From Pseudomonas brassicacearum (GTDB taxonomy: Bacteria > Pseudomonadota > Gammaproteobacteria > Pseudomonadales > Pseudomonadaceae): a DNA stretch of 64,000 bases. Numbering within the stretch: the stretch's first letter is position 1; each line of letters begins with the position of its first letter. Below, one piece after another: positions 38,045-45,940 of this stretch. The stretch lies in NCBI RefSeq assembly GCF_009601685.2, contig NZ_CP045701.2, positions 992,001 through 1,056,000 on the forward strand, written 5' to 3'. The position numbers and the translations under genes are program-made. The notes below the pieces were generated by a model. That model was given only the letters and a program-made list of their open reading frames with translations. It was not told where the DNA came from and did not search any database.

Positions 38045-39670
38045 TTATTTGCTGACGCTGACGCCGTAGAAGGAGTTCAAGCCAAATGGGCTGATCTTGA
38101 AATCCTGCACGTTGGCGCGCATGGGTTGATACACCGTCGAGTGAGCGATAGGTGTCATTGGCACGGCATCCTTGAGGACGTGTTGTGCCTGTTTGTACAG
38201 TTCGGTGCGCTTGGCTTGGTCGGTGGTGCGCTTGGCTTCCTTGACCAGACCGTCGAATTTCTTGTCGCACCATTTGGAGAAGTTGTTGCCGGCCAGCGAG
38301 TCGCAGCCGAACAGCACGTTGAGCCAGTTGTCCGGGTCACCGTTGTCACCGCTCCAGCCGATGATCATCGCCTGGTTCTCGCCGCCTTTGGAACGCTTGA
38401 TGTACTCGCCCCATTCGTAGCTGACGATGTTGACGTTCAGGCCGATTTTCTTCCAGTCGGACTGCAGCATCTCGGCCATCAGCTTGGCGTTCGGGTTGTA
38501 CGGACGCTGGACCGGCATCGCCCACAGGGTGATGTTGGTGCCTTCCTTGACGCCGGCTTCCTTGAGCAGCTCCTTGGCTTTCTCAGGGTCGTACTTGGCG
38601 TCCTTGATGGTGGTGTCGTAGGACCATTGGGTCGGCGGCATGGCGTTGACCGCCAGTTGGCCAGCGCCCTGGTAGACCGAATCGATGATCTGCGGCTTGT
38701 TGACCGACATGTCCAGCGCCTGGCGAACTTTCAGGTCGGCCAGAATGTTTGGCTCATTGCTGCCCTTGATCTTGTCCATCACGTTGTAAGCGATGTAGCC
38801 CAGGTTGAAACCCGCCTGGTCAGGCATCTTCAGCGCTTTATCTTCCTTCAGGGACTTGAGGTCGGCCGGGCGTGGGAAGAGGGTGATCTGGCATTCGTTT
38901 TTCTTGAGCTTTTGCATGCGCACCGACGGGTCGGTGGTGATGGCGAAGATCAGATTGTCGATCTTCACGTCTTCAGGCTTCCAGTAGTTCTTGTTCCCGG
39001 TGTAGCGGATGTTGGAGTCTTTCTGGTAGCTCTTGAACACGAACGGGCCGGTGCCGATCGGCTTCTGGTTGATGTCGGAGGCCTTGCCTTCCTTGAGCAG
39101 TTGGGCGGCGTATTCGGCGGACTGGATCGAGGCGAAGCTCATGGCCATGTTCTGGATGAACGCGGCGTCGACATCCTTGAGGGTGAACTTGACGGTGTGG
39201 TCGTCGACTTTATCGATCTTGGTGATGTTGGTGTCCATCCCCATGTCGGTGAAGTACGGGAACTCGGTCGGGTAGGCCTTACGGAACGGGTCGTCCTTGT
39301 TGATCATGCGATTGAAGGTGAACAGCACGTCGTCGGCGTTGAACTCGCGGGTCGGCTTGAAATACGGGGTGGTGTGGAACTTGACGCCTTCACGCAGGTG
39401 GAAGGTATAGGTCAGGCCGTCGTCGGAAATATCCCACTTGGTCGCCAGGCCAGGAATCACGGCGGTGCCGCCACGTTCGAACTGGGTCAGGCGGTTGAAC
39501 ATGGTCTCTGCAGAGGCGTCGAAGTCGGTTCCGGTGGTGTACTGACCAGGGTCAAAACCGGCCGGGCTCCCTTCGGAGCAGAACACCAGGTTAGTCGCGG
39601 CGGAAGCGAAAGGAGCGCTGGCTAGTAAGCTTGCGCCGACTAAAAACGGAATGACCGCTTGTTTAAGCAT
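38045..39670 (-). CDS. DppA-like peptide-binding protein 3
   Basis: A 541-residue SBP_bac_5 protein with a signal peptide (KQAVIPFLVGASLLASAPFA, then SA-A). It shares the core motifs of the second and fourth paralogues (SEGSPAGFDPGQYTTGTDFD, NADDVLFTFNRM, KPIGTGPFVFKSYQKDSNI). It also has a short insertion with MDKIKGSNEPNILADLKVR (about 300), where the others have only a few residues. ATG 39670 follows GAGG by 6 bp. It is preceded by a 255-bp gap in which a hairpin ends the upstream gene, so it may have its own promoter. Confidence 0.93.
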   Translation of the reverse strand: MLKQAVIPFLVGASLLASAPFASAATNLVFCSEGSPAGFDPGQYTTGTDFDASAETMFNRLTQFERGGTAVIPGLATKWDISDDGLTYTFHLREGVKFHTTPYFKPTREFNADDVLFTFNRMINKDDPFRKAYPTEFPYFTDMGMDTNITKIDKVDDHTVKFTLKDVDAAFIQNMAMSFASIQSAEYAAQLLKEGKASDINQKPIGTGPFVFKSYQKDSNIRYTGNKNYWKPEDVKIDNLIFAITTDPSVRMQKLKKNECQITLFPRPADLKSLKEDKALKMPDQAGFNLGYIAYNVMDKIKGSNEPNILADLKVRQALDMSVNKPQIIDSVYQGAGQLAVNAMPPTQWSYDTTIKDAKYDPEKAKELLKEAGVKEGTNITLWAMPVQRPYNPNAKLMAEMLQSDWKKIGLNVNIVSYEWGEYIKRSKGGENQAMIIGWSGDNGDPDNWLNVLFGCDSLAGNNFSKWCDKKFDGLVKEAKRTTDQAKRTELYKQAQHVLKDAVPMTPIAHSTVYQPMRANVQDFKISPFGLNSFYGVSVSK

Positions 39671-39879
39671 GTTGGCCTCATGATTTGTTGTCATTTTTGG
39701 ATTTGAGGGCGACCTCGTGAGTCGTCCTGCGGATACTTATGCAGGCCCCATACCCAATGCAAGATCCAGAGCCGTTACAAGCCTGAAACAGTGGCACGGA
39801 CGTACCTTAATGTCGCATCTGTGTAACTTCTGACGCATTTGATCGTTTGCGCGTGTTTTTTTGGGGCTGATTGCGCTCT

Positions 39880-39915
39880 TTCCCGGTGCGCCGCGTGGCG
39901 CTGGCGCACCGGGAA
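39880..39915 (-). other. Strong stem-loop after fourth dppA-like gene
   Basis: TTCCCGGTGCGCC pairs perfectly with GGCGCACCGGGAA around a 10-nt loop, 11 bp after the stop at 39926. On the minus strand it is followed by A-rich rather than T-rich DNA, so termination is uncertain. Confidence 0.6.
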
Positions 39916-39925
39916 GGGGCGGGTA

Positions 39926-41527
39926 TTACTTCTTCAAACCCACGCCGTAGAAGGGTGTAAGGCCGAAGGGGCTGAGTTTGAAATCCACCACCTGCCTGTT
40001 TATCGGCTGGAATACCGTGGAATTGGCGATCGGGGTGATCGGCACCTGTTGCTTGAGGATTTTCTGCGCTTGTTGATACAAATCGATCCGTTTCTGGCGG
40101 TCTGTCGAGACTTTGGCCTGCTGGATCAAGCGGTCATACGCCGGGTCGCACCACTTGGCGTAGTTGCTGCCCTTGACCGCCGCACAGCTGTACAGCACCC
40201 CCAGCCAGTTGTCGGGGTCGCCGTTGTCGCCGGTCCAGCCGTAAATCATTGCATCATGTTCGCCATTTTTTGCACGCTTGATGTACTCGCCCCATTCATA
40301 ACTGACGATGTTGGCCTTGATCCCAATCTTGGCCCAATCCTGCTGGATCATCTGCGCAGACATTCGCGCATTGGGGTTGGAGGCGCGCTGCACCGTCATC
40401 GCCCATAAATCGATGGTGGTACCCGGCGCAACCCCGGCTTCCTTGAGTAGCGCCTTGGCCTTGGTCACGTCATGAGGCGCGTCCTGGATGGTCGGGTCGA
40501 ACGACCACTGGGCCGGCGGCAACGCGTTTTGCGCCAGCTGCCCGGCGCTCTGGTACACGGCCTTGATGATTGCCGGCTTATCGATGGCCATGTCCAGCGC
40601 CTGGCGGACCTTGAGCTGATCCAAAGGCGGATGCGTGACGTTGTAGGCCAAAAAGCCCAGGTTGAAACCGGGCTGCTTGAGCACTTGCAGGTTGGGGTCT
40701 TGCTCGATTACCTCGATGTCGGCCGGACGCGGATAACCACTGACCTGGCATTCGCCACGCTTGAGCTTTTGCAGGCGCACGGCGGCGTCGGGGGTGATGG
40801 AAAAGATCAGGTTGTCGAGCTTCACGTCCTCGGGTTTCCAGTACGCAGTGTTGGCGGCGTAGCGGATCTGCGAGTCCTTCAGGTAGCGCTTGAACATGAA
40901 CGGCCCGGTGCCAACGGGTTTCTGGTTGAGGTCGCCGGCCTTGCCTTGTTTGAGCAACTGCGCGGCATATTCGGCTGATTGCACGGAGGCAAAACTCATC
41001 GCCAGGTTCTGTACGAAGGCGGCGTCGACGTTGTTCAGGTTGAAGCGCACGGTGTGTTCGTCGACTTTTTCAACGCTCTTGATCGTAGTGTTCAGGCCCA
41101 TGTCGGTGAAGTACGGCGACTCGGTGGGGTAGGCCTGGCGAAACGGGTGTTGTGGGTCGAGCAGGCGCTGGAAGGTGAACAGCACGTCGTCGGCGTTGAA
41201 CTCGCGGGTGGGGGTGAAGTAGTCGGTGGTGTGGAATTTCACCCCGTCGCGCAGGTGGAAGGTGTAGGCCAGGCCATCGGGGGACACCTCCCAGCTCGTC
41301 GCCAATCCGGGTTCGACCTCGGTGCCGCCGCGCTTGAATTGGGTGAGGCGGTTGAAGACGGTTTCGGCTGAGGCGTCGAAGTCGGTGCCGCTGGTGTATT
41401 GGCTGGGATCGAACCCGGCGGGGCTGGCTTCGGAGCAGTAGACCAGGGTGGTGGCGGCCTGGGCCATTGGGGCGCTGCTGATCAGGGCCAGGGTCAGCAG
41501 GAGGGGCTTGAAGGTGGTTCTGTCCAT
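39926..41527 (-). CDS. DppA-like peptide-binding protein 4
   Basis: A 533-residue SBP_bac_5 protein with a signal peptide (TFKPLLLTLALISSAPMAQA-A). It shares SEASPAGFDPSQYTSGTDFD, DGVKFHTTDYFTP, NADDVLFTFQRLL and SYEWGEYIKRAKNGEHDAM with the two preceding paralogues. It is the first binding-protein gene in transcription order and starts at ATG 41527, after a 280-bp REP-containing gap. It corresponds by position to DppA1 of P. aeruginosa (PA4496). The substrate is probably a dipeptide set that only overlaps with that of the others. Confidence 0.93.
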   Translation of the reverse strand: MDRTTFKPLLLTLALISSAPMAQAATTLVYCSEASPAGFDPSQYTSGTDFDASAETVFNRLTQFKRGGTEVEPGLATSWEVSPDGLAYTFHLRDGVKFHTTDYFTPTREFNADDVLFTFQRLLDPQHPFRQAYPTESPYFTDMGLNTTIKSVEKVDEHTVRFNLNNVDAAFVQNLAMSFASVQSAEYAAQLLKQGKAGDLNQKPVGTGPFMFKRYLKDSQIRYAANTAYWKPEDVKLDNLIFSITPDAAVRLQKLKRGECQVSGYPRPADIEVIEQDPNLQVLKQPGFNLGFLAYNVTHPPLDQLKVRQALDMAIDKPAIIKAVYQSAGQLAQNALPPAQWSFDPTIQDAPHDVTKAKALLKEAGVAPGTTIDLWAMTVQRASNPNARMSAQMIQQDWAKIGIKANIVSYEWGEYIKRAKNGEHDAMIYGWTGDNGDPDNWLGVLYSCAAVKGSNYAKWCDPAYDRLIQQAKVSTDRQKRIDLYQQAQKILKQQVPITPIANSTVFQPINRQVVDFKLSPFGLTPFYGVGLKK

Positions 41528-41631
41528 GAAATCCCTTGGGGGTGGTGAGGTTTTTCAGGAGAGTAGCGTTGTGGGCAGGGGTGTTGGAAATATCGAAAAG
41601 TGAGGGGGACCGTTGGGTTTGGGTATAGCCT

Positions 41632-41792
41632 CTTGGACGAGGCGGCTTTACAGCCGACCTGGCGCTCCCGGTCGTACACCCGTCAGGTCTGTGGGAGCAA
41701 AGCTTGCTCGCGAGGCGGCCTTATAGCCGACCTGGCTCTCCCGGCTGTACCCCCGATCCAAGTGTGTGCGGGCTTGCTCGCGAAGGCGGCCC
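41632..41792. repeat. Degenerate REP copies with GGCGGCC extensions
   Basis: GACGAGGCGGCTTTACAGCC and TGTGGGAGCAAAGCTTGCTC-GCGAGGCGGCCTTATAGCC are direct partial copies, each followed by GACCTGGC(G/T)CTCCCGG. GGGCTTGCTCGCGAAGGCGG ends the element. It separates the dpp locus from the accessory region. Confidence 0.8.
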
Positions 41793-41806
41793 AAATGAGT
41801 TGATTG

Positions 41807-42487
41807 TTAAGCGGGGATTTGAACGACTATCCAGGAGACGTCGTCATCGATAAGGAGGGGGCTTAACAGCTCAGATCCAAGCAACTGGGCCTGTGTCACA
41901 TCGCTCAAGTCAGCCCAAAAGCCATCGGTTGCAAAAGCCAGTTTTTCACCTCCAATGGTCGTCCTTGTGACAATCTCGGGATCTGGTCTATTCCGTGCTT
42001 TGAAACACCGGCTTATCCGATGCCGGCCTGGATCTGCTGCCAGTTGTCGGTGGTCACGATCGCGCTTCCAGTTGGCAAGACAGTGAGGTGCTGTGAACCA
42101 GGTGATCGGGCGGTTTGAAGAAACAATGCCGGCGCAGCAGTCGCCTTCGTAAGCGATGGTGAGAAGTCCTGCAGCGGCTACACCGACCAGATAGCTCGCT
42201 GACCCTGTGAAGGCTGTTGAAAAGAGTTGCTCGTGTACGTCATTCAATACCTCCTTGAGTAACGCCGCCGCTTCTTCATGGCTGTTATCCGAACAACCCT
42301 GTGCGACTTTCTCGAAATACAGTGTGAGTATTTGATCGACCAGCGCCTGTGCGAGCAGGCCACTGCCTGGTCTTGACGTGCCGTCTACGACGACAAGCAG
42401 TCCTCGTGCTCCGTCGAACCTTGCTCCTACACCGTCTCGGTTTTCATCTCTTGCCCGACCTTTAATCGACCTGGCTGAGTGAATCAT
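41807..42487 (-). CDS. PP2C-like protein phosphatase
   Basis: A 226-residue protein with the metal-binding skeleton of PP2C phosphatases. It has RDEN near residues 13-16, VVVDGT (Asp35), GSAS at 95-98, YEGDCCAG (Asp116), FATDGF (Asp188) and IDDDVSW (Asp215-217). The HDGxGGH-type second motif is reduced to DGTSRPGSG, so it is a divergent member. There is no signal peptide or membrane segment. The ATG overlaps the upstream nucleotidyltransferase gene by 4 bp (ATGA), so it is the last of three coupled genes. The target of dephosphorylation is unknown. Confidence 0.65.
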   Translation of the reverse strand: MIHSARSIKGRARDENRDGVGARFDGARGLLVVVDGTSRPGSGLLAQALVDQILTLYFEKVAQGCSDNSHEEAAALLKEVLNDVHEQLFSTAFTGSASYLVGVAAAGLLTIAYEGDCCAGIVSSNRPITWFTAPHCLANWKRDRDHRQLAADPGRHRISRCFKARNRPDPEIVTRTTIGGEKLAFATDGFWADLSDVTQAQLLGSELLSPLLIDDDVSWIVVQIPA

Positions 42488-43188
42488 TGGATGTCGCCCA
42501 ACTGTTTCAGGCGCTGATAAATCAGTTTGCCTCGGCCTGGGTTTGCGCTGACGGAATGGAAGCTTTGTATTACATAATCCAGTGAATTGAGTGCCAGCAG
42601 CTCGGTGATGCCGGTCGCAACATACGTTCGTAGTGCCTGATCTGCCTGGCGAACCTCCTCCAGCAAACTCTCTCGGCCGTCTATGACGAGAACGATATCC
42701 TCGACATCTTTGTGGTAGGCATCGCCGTTGCCGCGGCCTTTGAATGCTTCGAGCTTGGTCGCGATAAAGTAGGCGGGTTTGAAAATTTTGATCGCAATCC
42801 CGCTGGGCAGCGTGAAGGTGTCTGCGTTCGCCAGGCCGTCCACAAACCAGCGGTTTTCATAACCGAGCACCTCCTTCACGGAGGGCATCACGTCGACGAT
42901 CACATCGTTGAACTTGAACCGGCACGTTACGTCGCTGTACTCGGCGGTAATCTTGAAACCCTTATTGGCCAAGCGCTCTGTCAGTCTTTGCCAGTCAGCG
43001 ATGCCTCCTAGCTCAATCACCAGGTCCACGTCGTCAGTGCTGCGAATATCGTCCAGCACAATGTCGTCAGTACACAGAAGCCAGGTGGTCGAGCCGCCAA
43101 CGAAGGCGACCTCTTTTAAAAGCTCGTCACCCAATCCCAGTGCGACGGCACTCAACATCTCGTAGTTGTGATCGGAGGCAATGCTCAA
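42484..43188 (-). CDS. Pol-beta superfamily nucleotidyltransferase (AbiEii-like)
   Basis: A 234-residue protein. The nucleotidyltransferase motif FVGGSTT (30-35) is followed by STDDVDLVIE (Asp53 and Asp55) and a third carboxylate Asp99 in VIVDVMPS. Then come basic helices KLEAFKGRG (Lys145, Lys150) and the KDVEDI motif (Lys160, Asp161), as in AbiEii/MenT-like toxins and related enzymes. All catalytic acids appear intact. It overlaps the regulator gene upstream and the PP2C-like gene downstream by 4 bp each. A toxin or tRNA-modifying role is plausible from the family but not shown by the sequence. Confidence 0.75.
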   Translation of the reverse strand: MSIASDHNYEMLSAVALGLGDELLKEVAFVGGSTTWLLCTDDIVLDDIRSTDDVDLVIELGGIADWQRLTERLANKGFKITAEYSDVTCRFKFNDVIVDVMPSVKEVLGYENRWFVDGLANADTFTLPSGIAIKIFKPAYFIATKLEAFKGRGNGDAYHKDVEDIVLVIDGRESLLEEVRQADQALRTYVATGITELLALNSLDYVIQSFHSVSANPGRGKLIYQRLKQLGDIQ

Positions 43189-43967
43189 AGGCCCATCCCT
43201 TTTTTAAGCAGTTGAATGGCGACGCTGGTTTCGCGAGGTCCGCCCAACCGTATTGAGTCCACCAAGGCCAAGTAGTGATAGAGGGTTCGGTCGTTCTTCA
43301 CGGCTTCCGGCACTGTCTTATAAATCGGTTCGATGGTTTGGCCGCGTTCTGTGCCGTGTGGGTCGGGCCAGACATGGATATTCCCGCCGACGCTTTTAAG
43401 GTGTTTGGACAGCACCGGTGATGCAAAGCCTGTTGGAATTCCGCGCGCCAGGGCGCCAGGCTTGACAGGGAAAAAGTACTTCAGCGCGTGCTCGGTAATC
43501 TTTAAAAGCGCCAGGCGATTCACTTTGGGCAAGGAGGTTTCATAGTCGTTTGTTACCAGTCCAGCCTCCCGGCACCGGGCGATCGAGTTCGATATCTCGC
43601 TTTTGCTCAAGCCCAAGGATTCAGCCAGGGCTCTGAGGGTGTAGCGGTCTTCCCATTTGGCGGCGGTCCTTTTCTGGGAAAGATTATCGTCGGCGTCCCA
43701 GCCTTCCCACTGGAACGAGTCTGCGTCGATGATGCGTTTTATGGCGAGCTCTAAGTTGTCCCAGGGTTTTTCAGGCGGCGGGGCGGTGATGAATGTTGGC
43801 TCAGGGCTGTAGTCATCCGGCAGTAAGTCAATCTGGGATAAGCCGCCCCATGCCACTGTTTGGCTGCCTGTCGGAGACACTTCCTCCTGCGCGTGAAGGC
43901 TGGTCATTTTGTACATGAGCAAAATATCTTGACTTTTCACGTCGGTTAAATCTCTGTTTGTCCACAT
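43185..43967 (-). CDS. Helix-turn-helix regulator of the nucleotidyltransferase operon
   Basis: A 260-residue protein with a helix-turn-helix segment at about 112-138 (LRALAESLGLSKSEISNSIA) followed by a wing-like KVNRLALLKI. The N-terminal ~80 residues are low in recognisable structure. A C-terminal region with HVWPDPHGTERGQTIEPIYK could bind an effector or partner. It may be an antitoxin-like repressor in the way AbiEi is for AbiEii, though I see no direct AbiEi match. ATG 43967 is chosen; a TTG at 43985 would add six residues. Neither has a good ribosome binding site. A perfect palindrome spans both candidate starts. Confidence 0.6.
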   Translation of the reverse strand: MWTNRDLTDVKSQDILLMYKMTSLHAQEEVSPTGSQTVAWGGLSQIDLLPDDYSPEPTFITAPPPEKPWDNLELAIKRIIDADSFQWEGWDADDNLSQKRTAAKWEDRYTLRALAESLGLSKSEISNSIARCREAGLVTNDYETSLPKVNRLALLKITEHALKYFFPVKPGALARGIPTGFASPVLSKHLKSVGGNIHVWPDPHGTERGQTIEPIYKTVPEAVKNDRTLYHYLALVDSIRLGGPRETSVAIQLLKKGMGL

Positions 43968-43985
43968 TCCATAAAATGTGGACAA
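43958..43985. promoter_or_regulatory. Perfect 11-bp palindrome at the start of the regulator gene
   Basis: TTGTCCACATT and AATGTGGACAA are separated by CCATAA and cover the start-codon region of the regulator gene. A TTGACA hexamer (44014-44009, minus strand) lies just upstream in AT-rich DNA. The layout suggests an operator for autoregulation, or a translational hairpin hiding the start. Confidence 0.6.
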
Positions 43986-44024
43986 GTGTTGCTCACTGTT
44001 TTTTATGATGTCAAATATTATTTT

Positions 44025-44665
44025 AGGGCGAGAAGCGGAAAAGTAACCAAAACGCTACCTGCCCCCACTACTCGGCACTTCGCCTAGGCTCGGTGTGCCC
44101 GAGCGCAGGCATGGTTAACGGGGAGCCTCAGATCAACGTCCATCGCGAGGCGGCCTAGTAGCCGACCTGGTTCTCCCGGTCGTACACCCATCAGATCTGT
44201 TTGAGCAGGATCTGTGGGAGCAAAGCTTGCTCGCGAGGCGGCCTTACAGCCGGCCTGTTTCTTCGGCTGTCCCCAACCCAAATTGTGGGAGCGAGCTTGC
44301 TCGCGATGAGGCCAGTAAGCTCAACATCCATGTGACTGAACCACCGCCATCGCGAGCAAGCTTTGCTCCCACAGGAGAAACGCGGTCTCACCAAGAGTCA
44401 GGTCGGCTACTAGGCCGCCTCGTGGCGGACGTTGATCTGGGGTGCCCCGTTAACCACGCTGGCTGAACGAAGGTATTGCGCAGTGGGCAACCCGGCATGG
44501 ATGCCGGGTTAACCGCGCTGGGCCATGGATGGCCCTTCGCGGCGGCCCACGGAGCAATGCCTTCGTTCAGGCATGCCGAGCCTAAGCGAGGCACCGAGTG
44601 GTGGGGCCATGAGCGTTTTGCTTACTTTTGCGCTTCTCAAAAGTGAGCCGCCGTCAGGGCGGAAC
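44025..44665. repeat. Composite of two inverted copies of a long repeat around a REP doublet
   Basis: Copy A (about 44029-44170) and copy B (about 44396-44645) are inverted copies. Both contain AAAAGTAA(C/G)CAAAACGCT, CTCGGC/TAGGCTCGG, GGTTAACGGGG, AGATCAACGTCC and GGCGGCCTAGTAGCCGACCTG (shown in pieces). Copy B carries about 110 bp that A lacks, including an inner inverted repeat AACCCGGCAT...ATGCCGGGTT. A REP doublet (44213-44373) sits between. Frames within it are by-products of the repeat; no real gene is visible from 43986 to 45119. Confidence 0.75.
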
Positions 44666-44819
44666 CATTAGTCGCCGTCACCAAAAAAACGGATATACAC
44701 ACATCTCTGAAAAGGGGCCGCTGCGCAGCCCAGCGGGAGCAAGCTCCCTCGCCACGGGGTTTGCAGCGCCAGGAAGTGTGATGGGTCATTCATTTGTGTA
44801 GGAGGGATCACCAGTCCTG

Positions 44820-45110
44820 AAACGAAACATCCCACAGCTTTTTAGGGTTGCCGCTCGGAAGTGGGCTCTCTAACCTTTGAACGTCGCTGCCTAATCAGCG
44901 ACCGGGTGTGGAAACCTGAACCTTTAGCAGTGGCATGGCTGAACATCGTGTTGCCGACGTCTGGTTTCGTCTGCAAACTGCGTCTTGGCGGCTGTGCGTG
45001 GGCAGACTTCGTCTGGCCGGGTCCTGCTAACCGGTATTTCCACCCCACGTACCGCTGCCACCTATTGTCGCGTGGAAACGACACAGGGATGGCTCCAACT
45101 TTAAGCAGGA
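44820..45110 (+). promoter_or_regulatory. Long leader upstream of the DUF6124 gene
   Basis: About 290 bp without a credible gene, distinct from the repeats before it. It contains several short inverted segments, such as GGTATTTCCACCCC and CGCGTGGAAACGACAC, and a C-rich pyrimidine tract, and it ends at AGCAGGAG in front of the gene. It may hold the promoter and a structured 5' untranslated region. I cannot assign a known riboswitch or RNA family. Confidence 0.35.
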
Positions 45111-45119
45111 GAATTGAAT

Positions 45120-45512
45120 ATGGATAAGTCAGTCCCCGACCCACCCTTCAACAAAACCAACCCCCTTTCCGGCTTCGACTCCATCGAAGACCTACTCAAA
45201 GACCGCGCCGCCGCCGAGCGTGCTCTCAATCATTACCTCAACCCAAAACCTCCAGAATCAAGCACCGACCCGCGCATCGACAGCCTGTTTTCCGTCACCG
45301 CCAAAGCTGACGCCGACACACTACTGACCAGCACCTCCGAAACCCTGGCTTCGATAAAAGCCATGGCCGAGGACCTGGCTTTCGAAGTAGAAGGCACGCG
45401 GCGCAGCGTGGCGTTGGGGATTCATCAATTGGTGGAGTTGTGCCAGTTGCTGGTGGACAAGGCGTTGGATCAGTTAGAGGCGACGGTCAGTTCTGCCGAG
45501 GTACAGGGTTAA
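45120..45512 (+). CDS. DUF6124 (formerly DUF3077) family protein
   Basis: The 130-residue cytoplasmic protein begins MDKSVPDPPFNKTNPLSGFD. It ends in two helices with the family-typical pattern TLASIKAMAEDLAFEVEG and RRSVALGIHQLVELCQLLVD. This small family is common and multicopy in Pseudomonas; its function is unknown. ATG 45120 is preceded by AGGAG with 8-bp spacing, better than a TTG two codons upstream. It is alone in its transcription unit and lies behind a long leader. Confidence 0.8.
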   Translation: MDKSVPDPPFNKTNPLSGFDSIEDLLKDRAAAERALNHYLNPKPPESSTDPRIDSLFSVTAKADADTLLTSTSETLASIKAMAEDLAFEVEGTRRSVALGIHQLVELCQLLVDKALDQLEATVSSAEVQG

Positions 45513-45645
45513 CCATTGCTGTACGGCCATTCACCTGTAAGTTCTGACAGTAGACGGATAGCGCGCTTGATCATACGGTGAACTCAGGCGCGCGTTCCGT
45601 CAGTAGCGATGCCCCAATCATTTTTTCAACGAAAGGGGCGTAACC

Positions 45646-45891
45646 ATGGCCGCTAAAGAAATTCGCATGTCGTTTGAAGACTTTGAGGGCGACGGTAAAA
45701 AAGAAATGGTGATCGAGTTTTATTCCAGAAAGAAACTCGAGTTTGCGAGGTATCTTACGTCCTCGAAGAACGATGGAAGGTACGACAAGGTCGAGGTCAA
45801 AGGTGACGTCGATGGAGACGGCGACTTCGATTCGCGTGACAGAAAATTGGTCCTCAAGCTCGCTCAAGCCGCCGTGGCCATGCTGAAGTAA
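45646..45891 (+). CDS. Small EF-hand/dockerin-like protein, copy 1
   Basis: An 81-residue soluble protein. A perfect EF-hand loop spans residues 54-65 (DVDGDGDFDSRD) and is followed by helix RKLVLKLAQAAVAML. An N-terminal DFEGDGKKEMVIEFYS resembles an FG-GAP/VCBS-type calcium loop followed by a beta strand. There is no signal peptide. ATG follows AAGGGG by 7 bp. The gene 49 bp downstream encodes a paralogue with the loop at the same residues. Calcium binding is inferred from the motif. No named family was recognised. Confidence 0.7.
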   Translation: MAAKEIRMSFEDFEGDGKKEMVIEFYSRKKLEFARYLTSSKNDGRYDKVEVKGDVDGDGDFDSRDRKLVLKLAQAAVAMLK

Positions 45892-45940
45892 GTGTCACGG
45901 TCTACGCTGCGCGATGCAACCCAATGGATGAGGTGTCGCG

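Noticed and set aside
33009..41371. Several 400-570-codon plus-strand frames opposite the dppA paralogues and opdP
   Set aside because: They repeat with the paralogues they mirror and look like VGVGRALD-rich shadow proteins; the binding proteins on the minus strand have signal peptides and family motifs.
44084..44594. Small frames within the inverted-repeat block (for example 44388-44594)
   Set aside because: They lie wholly inside repeats, have no ribosome binding sites, and are frequent by-products of this repeat family.
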